Assembly (NCBI RefSeq): GCF_030733745.1
Contig: NZ_JASHIK010000009.1
Location: 1-64,000 of the forward strand
Reading direction: 5' to 3'
Length of the DNA stretch: 64,000 nt
Source of the DNA: Stappia sp. MMSF_3263
GTDB taxonomy: Bacteria; Pseudomonadota; Alphaproteobacteria; Rhizobiales; Stappiaceae
The notes under the pieces are model-generated. The model saw only the letters and a program-made list of their open reading frames with translations. It searched no databases and had not been told where the DNA came from. How positions within the stretch are numbered: the first letter of the stretch is position 1; every line of letters begins with the position of its first letter. The translations under genes were made by a program, and so were the position numbers. Shown one piece after another: positions 11,594-20,091 of this stretch.

Positions 11594-11626
11594 AAAGAAA
11601 AGGGGAGATGGCGGCCCATCTCCCCT
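11594..11626 (-). terminator. Intrinsic terminator of the rplU-rpmA unit
   Basis: An 11-bp perfect stem (AGGGGAGATGG at 11601-11611 and CCATCTCCCCT at 11616-11626) with a 4-nt loop. Read on the minus strand it is followed by TTTCTTTGTC. It lies 80 bp beyond the rpmA stop. Confidence 0.85.
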
Positions 11627-11705
11627 GATCTGTCGCGATCATGCCGGTTTTCTCAAACCGCCGGGTCGATGGGACGCCGGCGGTTGGAAACCAAACACGT
11701 CGGCG

Positions 11706-11975
11706 TTACTCTGCTGCGTCTACGAGTGGCGTTACGGTAATAAACGTTCGTTTGTTGGCCTTGTTCTCGAAGGTCACCGTGCCCTCGACCATGGCGAAAA
11801 TCGTGTGATCCTTGCCCATGCCGACGCCCGTGCCCGGATGCCACTTCGTGCCGCGCTGGCGCGCGATAATATTGCCCGGAACGACCGCCTCGCCGCCGAA
11901 CTTCTTGATGCCCAGACGTCGGCCCGCGGAATCGCGGCCGTTACGGGACGAGCCACCTGCCTTTTTATGTGCCAT
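11706..11975 (-). CDS. rpmA: 50S ribosomal protein L27
   Basis: L27 is a component of the large subunit with its N terminus near the peptidyl transferase centre. The 89-aa protein starts [20 protein letters not shown], the canonical sequence for species that do not cleave the N-terminal extension. The start lies 46 bp after the rplU stop, and the two genes form an operon closed by the terminator at 11594-11626. Confidence 0.98.
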   Translation of the reverse strand: MAHKKAGGSSRNGRDSAGRRLGIKKFGGEAVVPGNIIARQRGTKWHPGTGVGMGKDHTIFAMVEGTVTFENKANKRTFITVTPLVDAAE

Positions 11976-12021
11976 GACGAAACTCCTCGTCGAAACGTTA
12001 GCGTTAGCGTTGAACGGCGGC

Positions 12022-12657
12022 TTACTTGCCGGCCAGCTCGCTCGCCTGCTGGACCCAGTTGTCGCGGTCGATACGGCCCTTGAAGGAAAGGGCGTCGTCG
12101 ACGCGGGCGATGTCTTCCGCGGAGAAGGCCGCGACCTGAGCATAGGTCGTGATGCCCAGCGCGTTCAGCTTCTTCTCCAGCACGGGGCCGACGCCGGAGA
12201 TCTTCTTCAGATCGTCGGCCGGACCTTCCGGAGCGGTGAACAGCACCGGCAGCTCGCTCTCGGCGCCAGCTTCCTCAGCCTTCGGCGTCGCAGCCTTCTC
12301 GGTCTTCGGCGCGGCAGCCTTCTTCTTCGGCGCAGCCTTGGCGCCACCCGTCAGGATATCGGTGATCTTGACGAGGGTGAAGCTCTGGCGGTGGCCGTTG
12401 CGACGACGCGAATTCTGCCGGCGGCGCTTCTTGAAAATGATGATCTTGCGATGGCGGCCCTGGTCGACGACCTCGGCCACGACGCTGGCGCCATCGACGA
12501 CCGGCGAACCGATCGCGGTCGCGGTCTCGCCGCCAACCATCAGCACCTCGTCAAAGGTCACGGTCTCGCCCGGCTCTGCCGTCAGCTTCTCGATCTTGAT
12601 CAGATCGTCCTGGGCGACGCGGTACTGCTTGCCGCCCGTCTTGATCACTGCGAACAT
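12022..12657 (-). CDS. rplU: 50S ribosomal protein L21 with C-terminal helix-hairpin-helix extension
   Basis: Residues 1 to about 103 are a normal L21 (start [18 protein letters not shown], and [14 protein letters not shown] typical of the rRNA-binding loop). The protein continues to 211 aa, twice the usual length: a Lys/Ala/Glu-rich linker at about 115-150, then [20 protein letters not shown], a helix-hairpin-helix motif like that in COG3743-type proteins. Such tails occur on L21 in Rhizobiales; their function is not established, and the likeness to DNA-binding HhH domains is the only clue. A strong promoter lies about 275 bp upstream. Confidence 0.96.
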   Translation of the reverse strand: MFAVIKTGGKQYRVAQDDLIKIEKLTAEPGETVTFDEVLMVGGETATAIGSPVVDGASVVAEVVDQGRHRKIIIFKKRRRQNSRRRNGHRQSFTLVKITDILTGGAKAAPKKKAAAPKTEKAATPKAEEAGAESELPVLFTAPEGPADDLKKISGVGPVLEKKLNALGITTYAQVAAFSAEDIARVDDALSFKGRIDRDNWVQQASELAGK

Positions 12658-12933
12658 GTCTCGCACGTCCTTCTTTTCGTTTTTGACACGACCCGGACCG
12701 GCGTGGTCCGGACGGCTTGCAGCCGTGCCCTGCGGCGTCCCTGGCGAGCCGTGACGGGCCCTGAGGGAACTTTGAAAAACCGGCGGGATCCCTGCGTGAG
12801 GGACACCCGGCGGCCTGCCGACATCGAAACCGGACGCGCGCCCTTTCGGGACGGCTGTTGACGGTTGCGGGGATCGGCGGAATGCCTCGGGCAACGGGGA
12901 GGGACACTTTCGGTCCCTTTGCGAAGCAGCGCG
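12658..12933 (-). other. Long leader of rplU-rpmA
   Basis: The distance from the promoter at 12934-12961 to the rplU start is about 275 bp. It contains no supported gene but several short inverted repeats, for example GGGAC/GTCCC around 12901-12917. It could be an untranslated leader that takes part in autogenous control of the ribosomal proteins, which is an inference. Confidence 0.35.
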
Positions 12934-12961
12934 AATATACGGATCGGGAAGGCAAAGTCAA
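12934..12961 (-). promoter_or_regulatory. Sigma-70 type promoter for rplU-rpmA
   Basis: On the minus strand TTGACT (12961-12956) and TATATT (12939-12934) are separated by 16 bp. Both hexamers are one base from the consensus, in a region otherwise very GC-rich. Confidence 0.6.
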
Positions 12962-13167
12962 CGCTTGCGCGCGCTGTTCCCGGCGCTTTTGTGCTGCCGC
13001 GCGGGACGGCAGGCGGGCAGGTCGCATCCGCCCGTTGAGACAAGGCAGGAGCAAGGCCCGGCAGGCATTGCAAAAACCTCGAGGAAAATCGCAAGCCGCC
13101 CCTTGTGCGGCGCGTCGCACTTCGATATGTACCGTCGCACTTTGAGACCACGACATCTCGTCAATGC

Positions 13168-13257
13168 GGAGAGGTGCCGGAGTGGTTGAACGGGGCGGTC
13201 TCGAAAACCGTTGAGCGCGCAAGCGTTCCGAGGGTTCGAATCCCTCTCTCTCCGCCA
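13168..13257 (+). tRNA. tRNA-Ser (anticodon CGA)
   Basis: The 90-nt cloverleaf starts GGAGAGG and ends CCGCCA with an encoded CCA. The anticodon stem GCGGT/ACCGT encloses CTCGAAA, giving anticodon CGA (reads UCG). A long variable arm (GAGCGCGCAAGCGTTC) marks it as a class II serine tRNA, and the T loop is GTTCGAATC. A lower-GC patch of orphan genes begins immediately downstream. Confidence 0.97.
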
Positions 13258-13642
13258 TTTTCCATAAATCGATATTGTCTCCGGTGTGAGTGATCCCACT
13301 AGAGCAAAGTTGCTAGATTTTCGAGACACGATAATCCTGCCTACTTTTATAAGCGGGCGTTCTCCGGGCGAAAACGCAAAAACTCTTAATCAGACGCTTT
13401 GCGCCCCATGTTAACCTTTAGACACACACAAACGAATGGCGACTATGCGCCCCATTGCGGCCGTTCACGCAGACCGGAAATTTCCCCCAAAGCAGCCGTG
13501 TCCGTGTTTGGGCTCAATGTCGTGGGGGGGATGGTTAGCGCCCGGACGGCTTCAGGGTCTGAACGGGCAAAGGCGACGTTGCGTGTGCCAGCCAAGCCGC
13601 TATGCGCGAGGTTCCCGAGAGTAATAATGGAGGGCTAGTGCG
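13258..13642. other. Gap beside the tRNA; no gene supported
   Basis: The 385-bp stretch is AT-richer than its surroundings (runs such as CTACTTTTATAAGC). Short open frames are present without likeness or ribosome binding sites. No integrase or direct repeat of the tRNA 3' end was found by eye. Confidence 0.4.
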
Positions 13643-14314
13643 TCACCGTTGGTCAAGATCGACATGACCCTTGTAGACGGCACCTTCTCGATATCTCATC
13701 GGGAGTTCGGCCGCAGGCAGATCGTGCGCCTCGAAGGGTTTCCCGCTGGACCAGGGGAGCGCGTTCAACACCACGCCGAACCCTGCGCTAAAAAGCCCCG
13801 CCACGAGCTTCCCAAGGGACTTCTTCCCCGCGATTGCAAGAAAACCGGCCGGCACCTTTAGGATCAAGAATGGGAGGAAAATGAGCGGGGCTACGATGAG
13901 GCTCAGCACCAGCGGCATCACCGTTTCTAACAACGGGTCGCCGCCGTATCGCAAGCGGAGCGGTGGGTTCCGTGCGGCCGCAACCGGAATCAGTTCTTCC
14001 ATGAAGCGAACGTACTCCGCGGATCGATCGACCGCCGCTTCTCCGGGCCAATCGAGCGAGGAGATTTCCCATGACGTGAAAAGCGTCCTTAGACGCGCGC
14101 TGTAGACTGGAAAGCCAGTGGTGCCGACCCCACTCGTGACGTGAAGGTGCAGGAATCGAAGCGACGTCCACGGGACGAGGCGGACGGCCCCCCCTCGCAT
14201 CACCGAGAGGCCCCGGTGCTCGATGACGTAGGCCATCTCGACCTTTTGCGGGGTATCGCGATACCCCGGGATCTTCGCGGTGAAGCGGTAGTTGGGAAGA
14301 TCGTCCGTCTGCAA
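13643..14314 (-). CDS. Hypothetical membrane protein
   Basis: This 223-aa protein is not recognised. Residues 1-130 look soluble and beta-rich, with WTSLRFLHLHV reminiscent of a PH-like or DUF-type sensor, though this is only an impression. A hydrophobic hairpin lies at about 135-165 (LVLSLIVAPLIFLPFLILKV) with a further weakly hydrophobic segment at about 172-192. It lies alone in the lower-GC patch next to the tRNA-Ser gene, with no functional neighbours. The normal codon pattern and length suggest a real gene. Confidence 0.6.
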   Translation of the reverse strand: MQTDDLPNYRFTAKIPGYRDTPQKVEMAYVIEHRGLSVMRGGAVRLVPWTSLRFLHLHVTSGVGTTGFPVYSARLRTLFTSWEISSLDWPGEAAVDRSAEYVRFMEELIPVAAARNPPLRLRYGGDPLLETVMPLVLSLIVAPLIFLPFLILKVPAGFLAIAGKKSLGKLVAGLFSAGFGVVLNALPWSSGKPFEAHDLPAAELPMRYREGAVYKGHVDLDQR

Positions 14315-14446
14315 TCGAGCCCTCCACTACGGTCCGCTAGTCGAAATTCTGCCTATCCCGCGATAGGATTGAATATCTGATTTACACGCAAATTATTCTG
14401 CTGGGAATGACCGCTCGCGGCCCCGAAACTACCGTTCACTACATCT

Positions 14447-14650
14447 TCAATTGGGCTCCTGGATTGGTATGCAGTTTTCATTCACATCGAAATCAGGCAG
14501 CTCATTCAATATCGCTTCCCAATGCTCCAGTTCCTTGAAAAGATCGTCTTCAAGATAACCAAGGCGGTTCGAAATTTCTCCTCGGCTCCCCGCCATTTCT
14601 TGACTTCGTGCTGTGGCCCTTCGGGCTCTTCCCCGGTCGAAGTCCCGCAT
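14447..14650 (-). CDS. Possible small acidic protein
   Basis: A 67-aa frame whose last 50 residues look like a genuine protein (RLGYLEDDLFKELEHWEA and an acidic, Asn-rich tail), while the open frame further upstream looks random. Starts at 14650 or 14596 are possible and neither has a strong ribosome binding site. It may be a remnant of a larger gene. No family is recognised. Confidence 0.3.
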   Translation of the reverse strand: MRDFDRGRARRATARSQEMAGSRGEISNRLGYLEDDLFKELEHWEAILNELPDFDVNENCIPIQEPN

Positions 14651-14892
14651 GAGCCTGGACGGCTCTTCGCCTTGCGAATCCCGCGGGTTCGAACTGTCTC
14701 CCCCAGATCTCCACCGGCCGTCGCATGTAATGGCCCGTGTGCCGCCGCTCACTCTCTGCCAGGAATGGCATTGTTTCCGTTCGGTATTGCCAGCGTCCGC
14801 GGCCAAACAGGCATACGCAGTCGAGACAACAAAGGACGGCCACACGGATTTTCAGACATTGAGTTTTTGGGCGTCAGCGATATGTTCGTGAA

Positions 14893-15129
14893 ATGGAAGC
14901 TGCGTTGCGAAAACTTCTTTTTATGGCGTCACTGGGACTGTCTGCCATCTTCTGGTTTGCTTGTTATTCGTTCTATTTCAAATGGCTTGACTGTTTTAAT
15001 GAACTGGGCGTGTGCTTCGACAGCGATGCCGGGGTGGTCTATTCGGAGCAGTCAAAACTGATTTGGCTCCCCTTGGCTGTACTGATGTCTTGTTTCTCGC
15101 TCTATCAGCTATGGCGATTGAGACGCTAG
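14893..15129 (+). CDS. Small two-helix membrane protein
   Basis: A 78-aa protein with two predicted membrane segments (about residues 9-29 and 57-74) joined by a loop containing two Cys residues (DCFNELGVCFDSD), which could form a disulfide outside the membrane. It ends in a basic WRLRR tail. It sits in the lower-GC patch with no recognised neighbour. The composition (Phe, Trp, Tyr rich, AT-richer codons) differs from the rest of the window, consistent with transfer. The function is unknown. Confidence 0.5.
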   Translation: MEAALRKLLFMASLGLSAIFWFACYSFYFKWLDCFNELGVCFDSDAGVVYSEQSKLIWLPLAVLMSCFSLYQLWRLRR

Positions 15130-15695
15130 TTGACGGTTTGGCAACCGGCCGAACAGTTGCCGCGCCGGGCGTGCCGGGCGTGAAAACCCGCTTCGAAAGT
15201 TCTGATTGCCGTGCGACGCCAGGCCATCGGGTCGATTCGCTCATCTTGCGAGGCCATGGCCCGGGTGTGGGTCTCGTTTTCGCCGGCTTCGGCCCGCCGT
15301 TTTCCCGGTCTTCGACAGATCGCAATGCGCGCATCCCTTGCGGGGAGGCGAAGACATTGCCCTGCGTTTACATTCCGCTCCGCAGACCCTACCGTGTCCC
15401 GCATCAGGATCTTTCAGGAAGTCTGTTCCAGATGATTGCGGTTTCCTCCTTCTTCTCGGTCTCGCCACCACCTCGCGTGCGCTAGGGCGCCTCGGCGCGT
15501 TCTGAAACGCGCAGGGTCGACGCCCCGGCGAGAGTTCGAACCGATCCCGGCAGACCCCGCCTGCGCGGCGGGGCGCGATGCCTTGCGCGTTCTCTCGTCC
15601 TACCGAATTTCTTTCAATGACGCGATTGTTGCGCGCGCCCGGCCACCAGGCCGCGGCGTCGGCCCGGTCGCGTGGCTGACGAGAAGCCAAAATCC
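15130..15695. other. Gap without a supported gene
   Basis: In this 566-bp stretch several frames are open on both strands but none has coherent composition. A 7-bp-stem hairpin (GCGCGTT/AACGCGC) lies at 15495-15512. GC content rises again towards the MFS gene, so this is probably the right edge of the accessory patch, possibly with decayed sequence. Confidence 0.4.
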
Positions 15696-16841
15696 ATGTC
15701 TAGATTTTCTCCACTTGCTGTACTGACCCTGTCCGCGACGCTCCTCATGCTGGGCGTGGGAATGATCGTGGCGCTCCTGCCGCAACGCGTCTACGCGACG
15801 ACGGGCACGCTCGAGAGCGTCGGCCTGGTGGCCGCCGTTTTCGCCCTTGCCTATTTGCTGGCGCAGCTTCCCGTGGCAATCCTCTCCGACCGGCTTGGTG
15901 CCAGGCCTTTCCTGGTGACCGGGTACCTGCTCTGCGCCCTGTCGGGCGTGGTCTTCGTCACCACCGAAACGGCGGCCGGCATCTATCTCGGCCGCGCCAT
16001 CCAGGGGCTTGGCGAAGCACCTGTCTGGGCGTTGGGACCGGCCGTTCTCGCGGCCGCCTATCCCGAGGCAAGGGGACGTGCCATCGGCATCTACAACGCG
16101 GCGATCCATATCGGACTTGCCGCCGGTCCCCTGCTCGGCCTGCTGGTCGCGCCCGACGGTCAGGGGCGTCAGCCCTTCGTCCTGTTTGCCGTGCTTTGCC
16201 TCGTCGCGGGTGCGCTGGTGATGCTCTTTCCAGGAGCGGTTCCGGCTGCGTCGTCAGCGGTCGGCCGCGGCGGAACCGGAGCGCGGCAATTCCTGTCGCT
16301 CTTGCGGGCGAAGACCGCCGTGGTCCTTCTCGCCGGCGTGCTGCTCTACGGGGCGGGCTACGGCGTCTTCATCAGCGTGTTGCCGGTATCCCTCGTCCGC
16401 ACGCACGACTTCGGCACTGTGGGGATCAGCCTTCACTTCGTGCTGTTCTACGCGACCGTGAGCCTCGCACAGGTCGGTGCCGGCCTTCTCTCGGACCGCA
16501 TCGGAAGGCATGGATTCATGGTCTGGGGGATGGCGCTTGCGGCGGCCGGCATGGCGTCGCTGCCACTGGTGCCGGGGGCTTGGGTCTACTTGCCCCTCGG
16601 GCTGGCGGGGATCGGCCTCGGCGTCTTCTGCGTGGTGTCGATGGCCGAGTTGACCGGAAGTGTGCCGGACACGCTGAAGGGGGCGGTATCGGGGAGTTAC
16701 TATTTCTTCTGGGCGGCAGGTTGCATGCTCGGACCGTTGGCGGTCGGTGCTGCGGCGGCCGGCTCCCCGTTCCTCGGCTTCGTCTTCCTGGCGGGCCTGT
16801 TCGCCCTGCAGGCGATCGCCGTGCGGATTGTCGCCGGCTAG
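15696..16841 (+). CDS. MFS transporter
   Basis: A 381-aa major facilitator superfamily protein with about 12 hydrophobic segments. The loop between helices 2 and 3 carries the family motif as SDRLGARPFLV, repeated in the second half as SDRIGRHGFMV. The ATG at 15696 was chosen over a GTG eight codons earlier because GAGAAG lies about 10 nt upstream of it. The substrate cannot be inferred from sequence or neighbours; drug/H+ antiport or sugar efflux are both possible. Confidence 0.87.
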   Translation: MSRFSPLAVLTLSATLLMLGVGMIVALLPQRVYATTGTLESVGLVAAVFALAYLLAQLPVAILSDRLGARPFLVTGYLLCALSGVVFVTTETAAGIYLGRAIQGLGEAPVWALGPAVLAAAYPEARGRAIGIYNAAIHIGLAAGPLLGLLVAPDGQGRQPFVLFAVLCLVAGALVMLFPGAVPAASSAVGRGGTGARQFLSLLRAKTAVVLLAGVLLYGAGYGVFISVLPVSLVRTHDFGTVGISLHFVLFYATVSLAQVGAGLLSDRIGRHGFMVWGMALAAAGMASLPLVPGAWVYLPLGLAGIGLGVFCVVSMAELTGSVPDTLKGAVSGSYYFFWAAGCMLGPLAVGAAAAGSPFLGFVFLAGLFALQAIAVRIVAG

Positions 16842-16861
16842 CGCATCCGAAAGCGGAAAGG

Positions 16862-16888
16862 GGCACCCGCCATCCGTTGGCGGGTGCC
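16862..16888 (+). terminator. Terminator-like hairpin after the MFS gene
   Basis: A perfect 10-bp stem (GGCACCCGCC/GGCGGGTGCC) with a 7-nt loop lies 21 bp past the MFS stop. Only two T residues follow, so it may be a weak intrinsic terminator. Confidence 0.5.
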
Positions 16889-17008
16889 TTGCCCGGCGTC
16901 CGGGCTCCGCAAATCGTGATGGCCCGGCATGCGGCGCCGGGGCGGAAAGTTAAGGGAAATGAAAGGTGCCCCGTCAAAAGTGCCATGCGTCTTTTGTGAG
17001 GGTTTTCC

Positions 17009-19369
17009 GTGCGCTTCTTCGTCTGTCTGTTCACCGAGCATGATCTCTGGCTGGTCACTCTGGCCGCCGCCATCTGCGTGCTGGGCACCTGGATCACCAT
17101 CCGCCTGTTCCTGAGAACCAAGGCGGCCGAGCGCGAGGCAAAGCCGTTCTGGATCTTCCTCGGCGCGGTGGCCGCCGGCTCGACGGTCTGGTGCACCCAT
17201 TTCGTCGCCATGCTCGCCTACAGGCCCGGCGTGCCCGTCTCCTACGAGCCGATGCTGACCGGCCTGTCGCTTCTGGTCGCCGTCGTCTTCACCTCGGCAA
17301 GCCTTGCGGTCGCGTGCGGCCGGTCACGCTTCTCGGCCGGTGCGGGCGGTGCCCTGTTCGGCCTCGGCGTCGCCGCGATGCACTATACCGGAATGGCCGC
17401 CTTCAGCGTCGACGGGGCGATTGTCTGGGACGTCGCCTATGTCGCCGTGTCGGTGCTCCTGTCGCTGCTGCTGGGGGCGGGCGCCTTCGCCGCCGCAACC
17501 CGTGCCGGCAGCCCGCAGATGCGGGAAGTCGCGGGTGCCGCCGTCCTGACCGCCTCGATCGTTGCCTTGCATTTCACCGGGATGGCCGCGGTCGGCATCA
17601 TCCCGGCCGTTCCCGAGCCCGGCATGCCGACCAGCAACGACGCCTATGGCGCGCTGGCGGTGGCGGTGGCCGGCGTCGGCCTGCTGGTGCTGGGCACCGG
17701 CCTTGCCAGTCACCTGCTCGACCGGCAGGCGTCACTGCGCTCGAAGGCGCGCGCCAAGCAGATCCTGGAAAGTTCCGTCGACGGCATCGTCATCGAGACG
17801 GCCGGCCGGATCGTCGATTGCAACGAGGCCTTCGTGCTGCTTTTCGGGCAGCCACGCGACGGCATCGTCGGCCGCTCCTTCGCCGAACTGGTGCCGAACG
17901 GGCCCGCGACCGCCGACCACCTGGTGCGCGCGAGGCTCTTCACCGCCGACGGGCAGGACGTGCCGGTGGAGGTCGCCGCCCGCGACGATCGCGACGACAG
18001 GACCGAGCACGGCAACCGCTACTATTCGGTGCGGGACCTGCGCCAGCGCCTCGCGCAGGAAGAGAAGATCACCTATCTCGCCAGCTTCGACAACCTGACG
18101 GGCCTGCCCAACCGTTCCTCCTTCCTCGAGCATCTCGACGACCTGATCGCGACCTGCCCGGCCGGCTCCGGGATCGCGCTGTTTGCGATCGACCTCGACC
18201 GCTTCAAGGAGGTGAACGACGTTCATGGCCATGCGGCCGGCGATCATGTCCTGCGCGTGCTGGCGGAGAGAATGCGCGTCGCCGTCGGTAAGGACGCCTT
18301 CGTCGCCCGGCTCGGCGGCGACGAGTTCGTCGCCTCCGCCCTGGTGAGCGACCGCGAACAGGCCCTCTGCCTCGCCTCGCGGCTGGAGCGCGAACTCTTC
18401 GTCACTGTCGTCTACGAGCATGCCGACCTGACCTGCGGCGCCTCGATCGGCATCTCGCTCTATCCCGACGATGCGGCGAGCCCGGCGATGCTGATGAACA
18501 ATGCAGACCTTGCCATGTATCGCGCCAAGGGCTCCCATTCGGAGGCGGTCTGCTTCTACGAGGAGGAAATGGACAAGCGTGTCCGCGAGCGGCGGGCGAT
18601 GGCCCTGCAGTTGCGCACGGCGCTTGCCGAGGAGCAGTTCTTCCTGGTGTTTCAGCCGCAGATTTCCATCCATAACAGCGAGATCACCGGCTACGAGGCG
18701 CTGCTGCGTTGGCGTCATCCCGAGCGCGGTGTGGTGCCGCCGCTGCAGTTCATTCCGGTGGCCGAGGACACCGGCCTGATCCTGCCGATCGGCGACTGGG
18801 TGCTGCGCGCCGCCTGTCACGAGGCGGCCTCCTGGGCGGAGCGGCACAAGATCGCGGTCAACATGTCCGCGCTGCAGCTCGGCAACACCGAACTGCCGGA
18901 CACGATCCATGAAATCCTGATCGAAAGCGGCCTTTCTCCCAGCCGGCTCGAGATCGAGATCACCGAAACCTCGCTGATTCACGACACCGAGCGCACGCTT
19001 CACATTCTGCGGCGCATCAAGGCGCTCGGCGTCTCGATCGCGATGGACGATTTCGGCACCGGCTATTCGTCTCTCTCGACGCTGCGCGCCTTCCCGTTCG
19101 ACAAGATCAAGCTCGACAAGTCGTTCATGGACGATCTCGACAAGGGGCCGCAGGCCTGTGCCATGATCCGGGCGGTTCTGGCGCTCGGCGACAGCCTGCA
19201 TATTCCGGTCCTGGCGGAAGGCGTGGAGACGCAGGCGCAGCTGGCATTTCTCGAGCAGGAAGGCTGCTCCGAAGCCCAGGGCTATCTTGTCGGCCGGCCC
19301 GCCGAGAGCAGGGTGCCGGTGGTCGCAGGCACCGCGGAGGCGGCTCCGCCCTTGAAGTCGGCCGGATAA
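17009..19369 (+). CDS. MHYT-PAS-GGDEF-EAL c-di-GMP turnover protein
   Basis: The 786-aa membrane protein starts with a seven-helix MHYT sensor domain (about 1-240), with its three repeats visible as WCTHFVAM (61-68), MHYTGM (124-129) and LHFTGM (187-192). This domain has been proposed to bind a metal and sense a gas such as O2, CO or NO. A PAS domain follows at about 245-350. GGDEF at 436-440 and EAL at 563-565 are both intact, with DDFGTGYSS later in the EAL domain, so synthesis and breakdown of c-di-GMP are both possible. No RxxD inhibitory site stands before GGDEF. It starts at a GTG with GTGAGGG upstream. Proximity to FNR-boxed ubiTUV makes an oxygen-related signal attractive but unproven. 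Confidence 0.93.
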   Translation: MRFFVCLFTEHDLWLVTLAAAICVLGTWITIRLFLRTKAAEREAKPFWIFLGAVAAGSTVWCTHFVAMLAYRPGVPVSYEPMLTGLSLLVAVVFTSASLAVACGRSRFSAGAGGALFGLGVAAMHYTGMAAFSVDGAIVWDVAYVAVSVLLSLLLGAGAFAAATRAGSPQMREVAGAAVLTASIVALHFTGMAAVGIIPAVPEPGMPTSNDAYGALAVAVAGVGLLVLGTGLASHLLDRQASLRSKARAKQILESSVDGIVIETAGRIVDCNEAFVLLFGQPRDGIVGRSFAELVPNGPATADHLVRARLFTADGQDVPVEVAARDDRDDRTEHGNRYYSVRDLRQRLAQEEKITYLASFDNLTGLPNRSSFLEHLDDLIATCPAGSGIALFAIDLDRFKEVNDVHGHAAGDHVLRVLAERMRVAVGKDAFVARLGGDEFVASALVSDREQALCLASRLERELFVTVVYEHADLTCGASIGISLYPDDAASPAMLMNNADLAMYRAKGSHSEAVCFYEEEMDKRVRERRAMALQLRTALAEEQFFLVFQPQISIHNSEITGYEALLRWRHPERGVVPPLQFIPVAEDTGLILPIGDWVLRAACHEAASWAERHKIAVNMSALQLGNTELPDTIHEILIESGLSPSRLEIEITETSLIHDTERTLHILRRIKALGVSIAMDDFGTGYSSLSTLRAFPFDKIKLDKSFMDDLDKGPQACAMIRAVLALGDSLHIPVLAEGVETQAQLAFLEQEGCSEAQGYLVGRPAESRVPVVAGTAEAAPPLKSAG

Positions 19370-19489
19370 GGCGAGGTCGGAACTCAGGCCGGTGCGGCAT
19401 CCCGCCGCGCCGCCGTCCCGTCCTGGTGCGACAAGGCCTCGTTCACCCGGCGGCGTTCCGTCGCAGTGAACGTTTAAGGCGTTTGTCAC

Positions 19490-19503
19490 TTGATATATGT
19501 CAA
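19490..19503. promoter_or_regulatory. FNR/Anr-type operator upstream of ubiTUV
   Basis: The 14-mer TTGATATATGTCAA is a perfect match to the FNR-family consensus TTGAT-N4-(A/G)TCAA. It lies 36 bp upstream of the ubiT start codon. FNR proteins act under low oxygen, which matches the role of ubiTUV in O2-independent ubiquinone synthesis. Confidence 0.75.
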
Positions 19504-19539
19504 TTCACATGGGGCACGCCCCGGCTAGCGTTCGCCCCC

Positions 19540-20091
19540 ATGAGCGAACCAGACACCCCTGCCGCCTCCCCTGCGATCACCTTGCCGGCCACCGGCCTGG
19601 CGCGCCTTGGCGCGCGCGCCGCGCCGCTGGTCTGCCTGCTGCTGCAGCCGCTGCTCGGCCGTATCGTCGGGCAGGTCGCCTCCCGTCACCCGGAGCTGTT
19701 CGACCGGCTCGGCGAGCATCGGACCACCGACTACGTCATCGACCCGCTCGATCTCCCTTTCGCGCTGCATCTGCGCCCTGATCCGCGGGCTCTGGTCCTG
19801 CGCGCCGTGCCGCGCGACCGCGAGCCCGTGGCCGGCGCCACGATCCGTGGCCGTTTCCTGCTGTTGCTGCAACTCGTCGACGCGCAGGAGGATGGCGATG
19901 CCGTCTTCTTCTCGCGCGACCTGACGGTCACCGGCAACACCGAGGCCGTGGTACGCCTGCGCAATGCGCTCGACGACATGGACGGTTCGCTCGCCGAGGA
20001 AACGGCGGCGATGTTCGGCGCGCCCGGGCGCGCCGTGCTGGCGCAGTTGCGCCGCCGCTACGAGGACCAGGCCGGGGGGACGCTCGCGTGA
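19540..20091 (+). CDS. ubiT: SCP2-domain ubiquinone biosynthesis accessory factor UbiT
   Basis: UbiT is an SCP2/sterol-carrier-like lipid-binding protein required, with UbiU and UbiV, for ubiquinone synthesis without oxygen. The 183-aa protein has the SCP2 domain at about residues 45-150 (LPFALHLRPDP and FSRDLTVTGNTEAVVRLRNALDDMD). The ATG at 19540 was chosen because upstream in-frame sequence would run across the FNR box. Its stop overlaps the GTG start of ubiU. Identity rests on the family pattern plus the strict association with ubiUV. Confidence 0.9.
   Translation: MSEPDTPAASPAITLPATGLARLGARAAPLVCLLLQPLLGRIVGQVASRHPELFDRLGEHRTTDYVIDPLDLPFALHLRPDPRALVLRAVPRDREPVAGATIRGRFLLLLQLVDAQEDGDAVFFSRDLTVTGNTEAVVRLRNALDDMDGSLAEETAAMFGAPGRAVLAQLRRRYEDQAGGTLA

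Noticed and set aside
13399-13638. Short plus-strand frame downstream of the tRNA
   Set aside because: No ribosome binding site, no likeness and random composition.
15012-15485. Plus-strand open frame after the small membrane protein
   Set aside because: It overlaps the two-helix protein, lacks a ribosome binding site and has a composition without pattern.
15532-15560. GTTCGAACC resembling a tRNA T-loop, as a possible att duplicate or tRNA remnant
   Set aside because: It does not match the 3' end of the tRNA-Ser beyond a few bases and has no cloverleaf around it.
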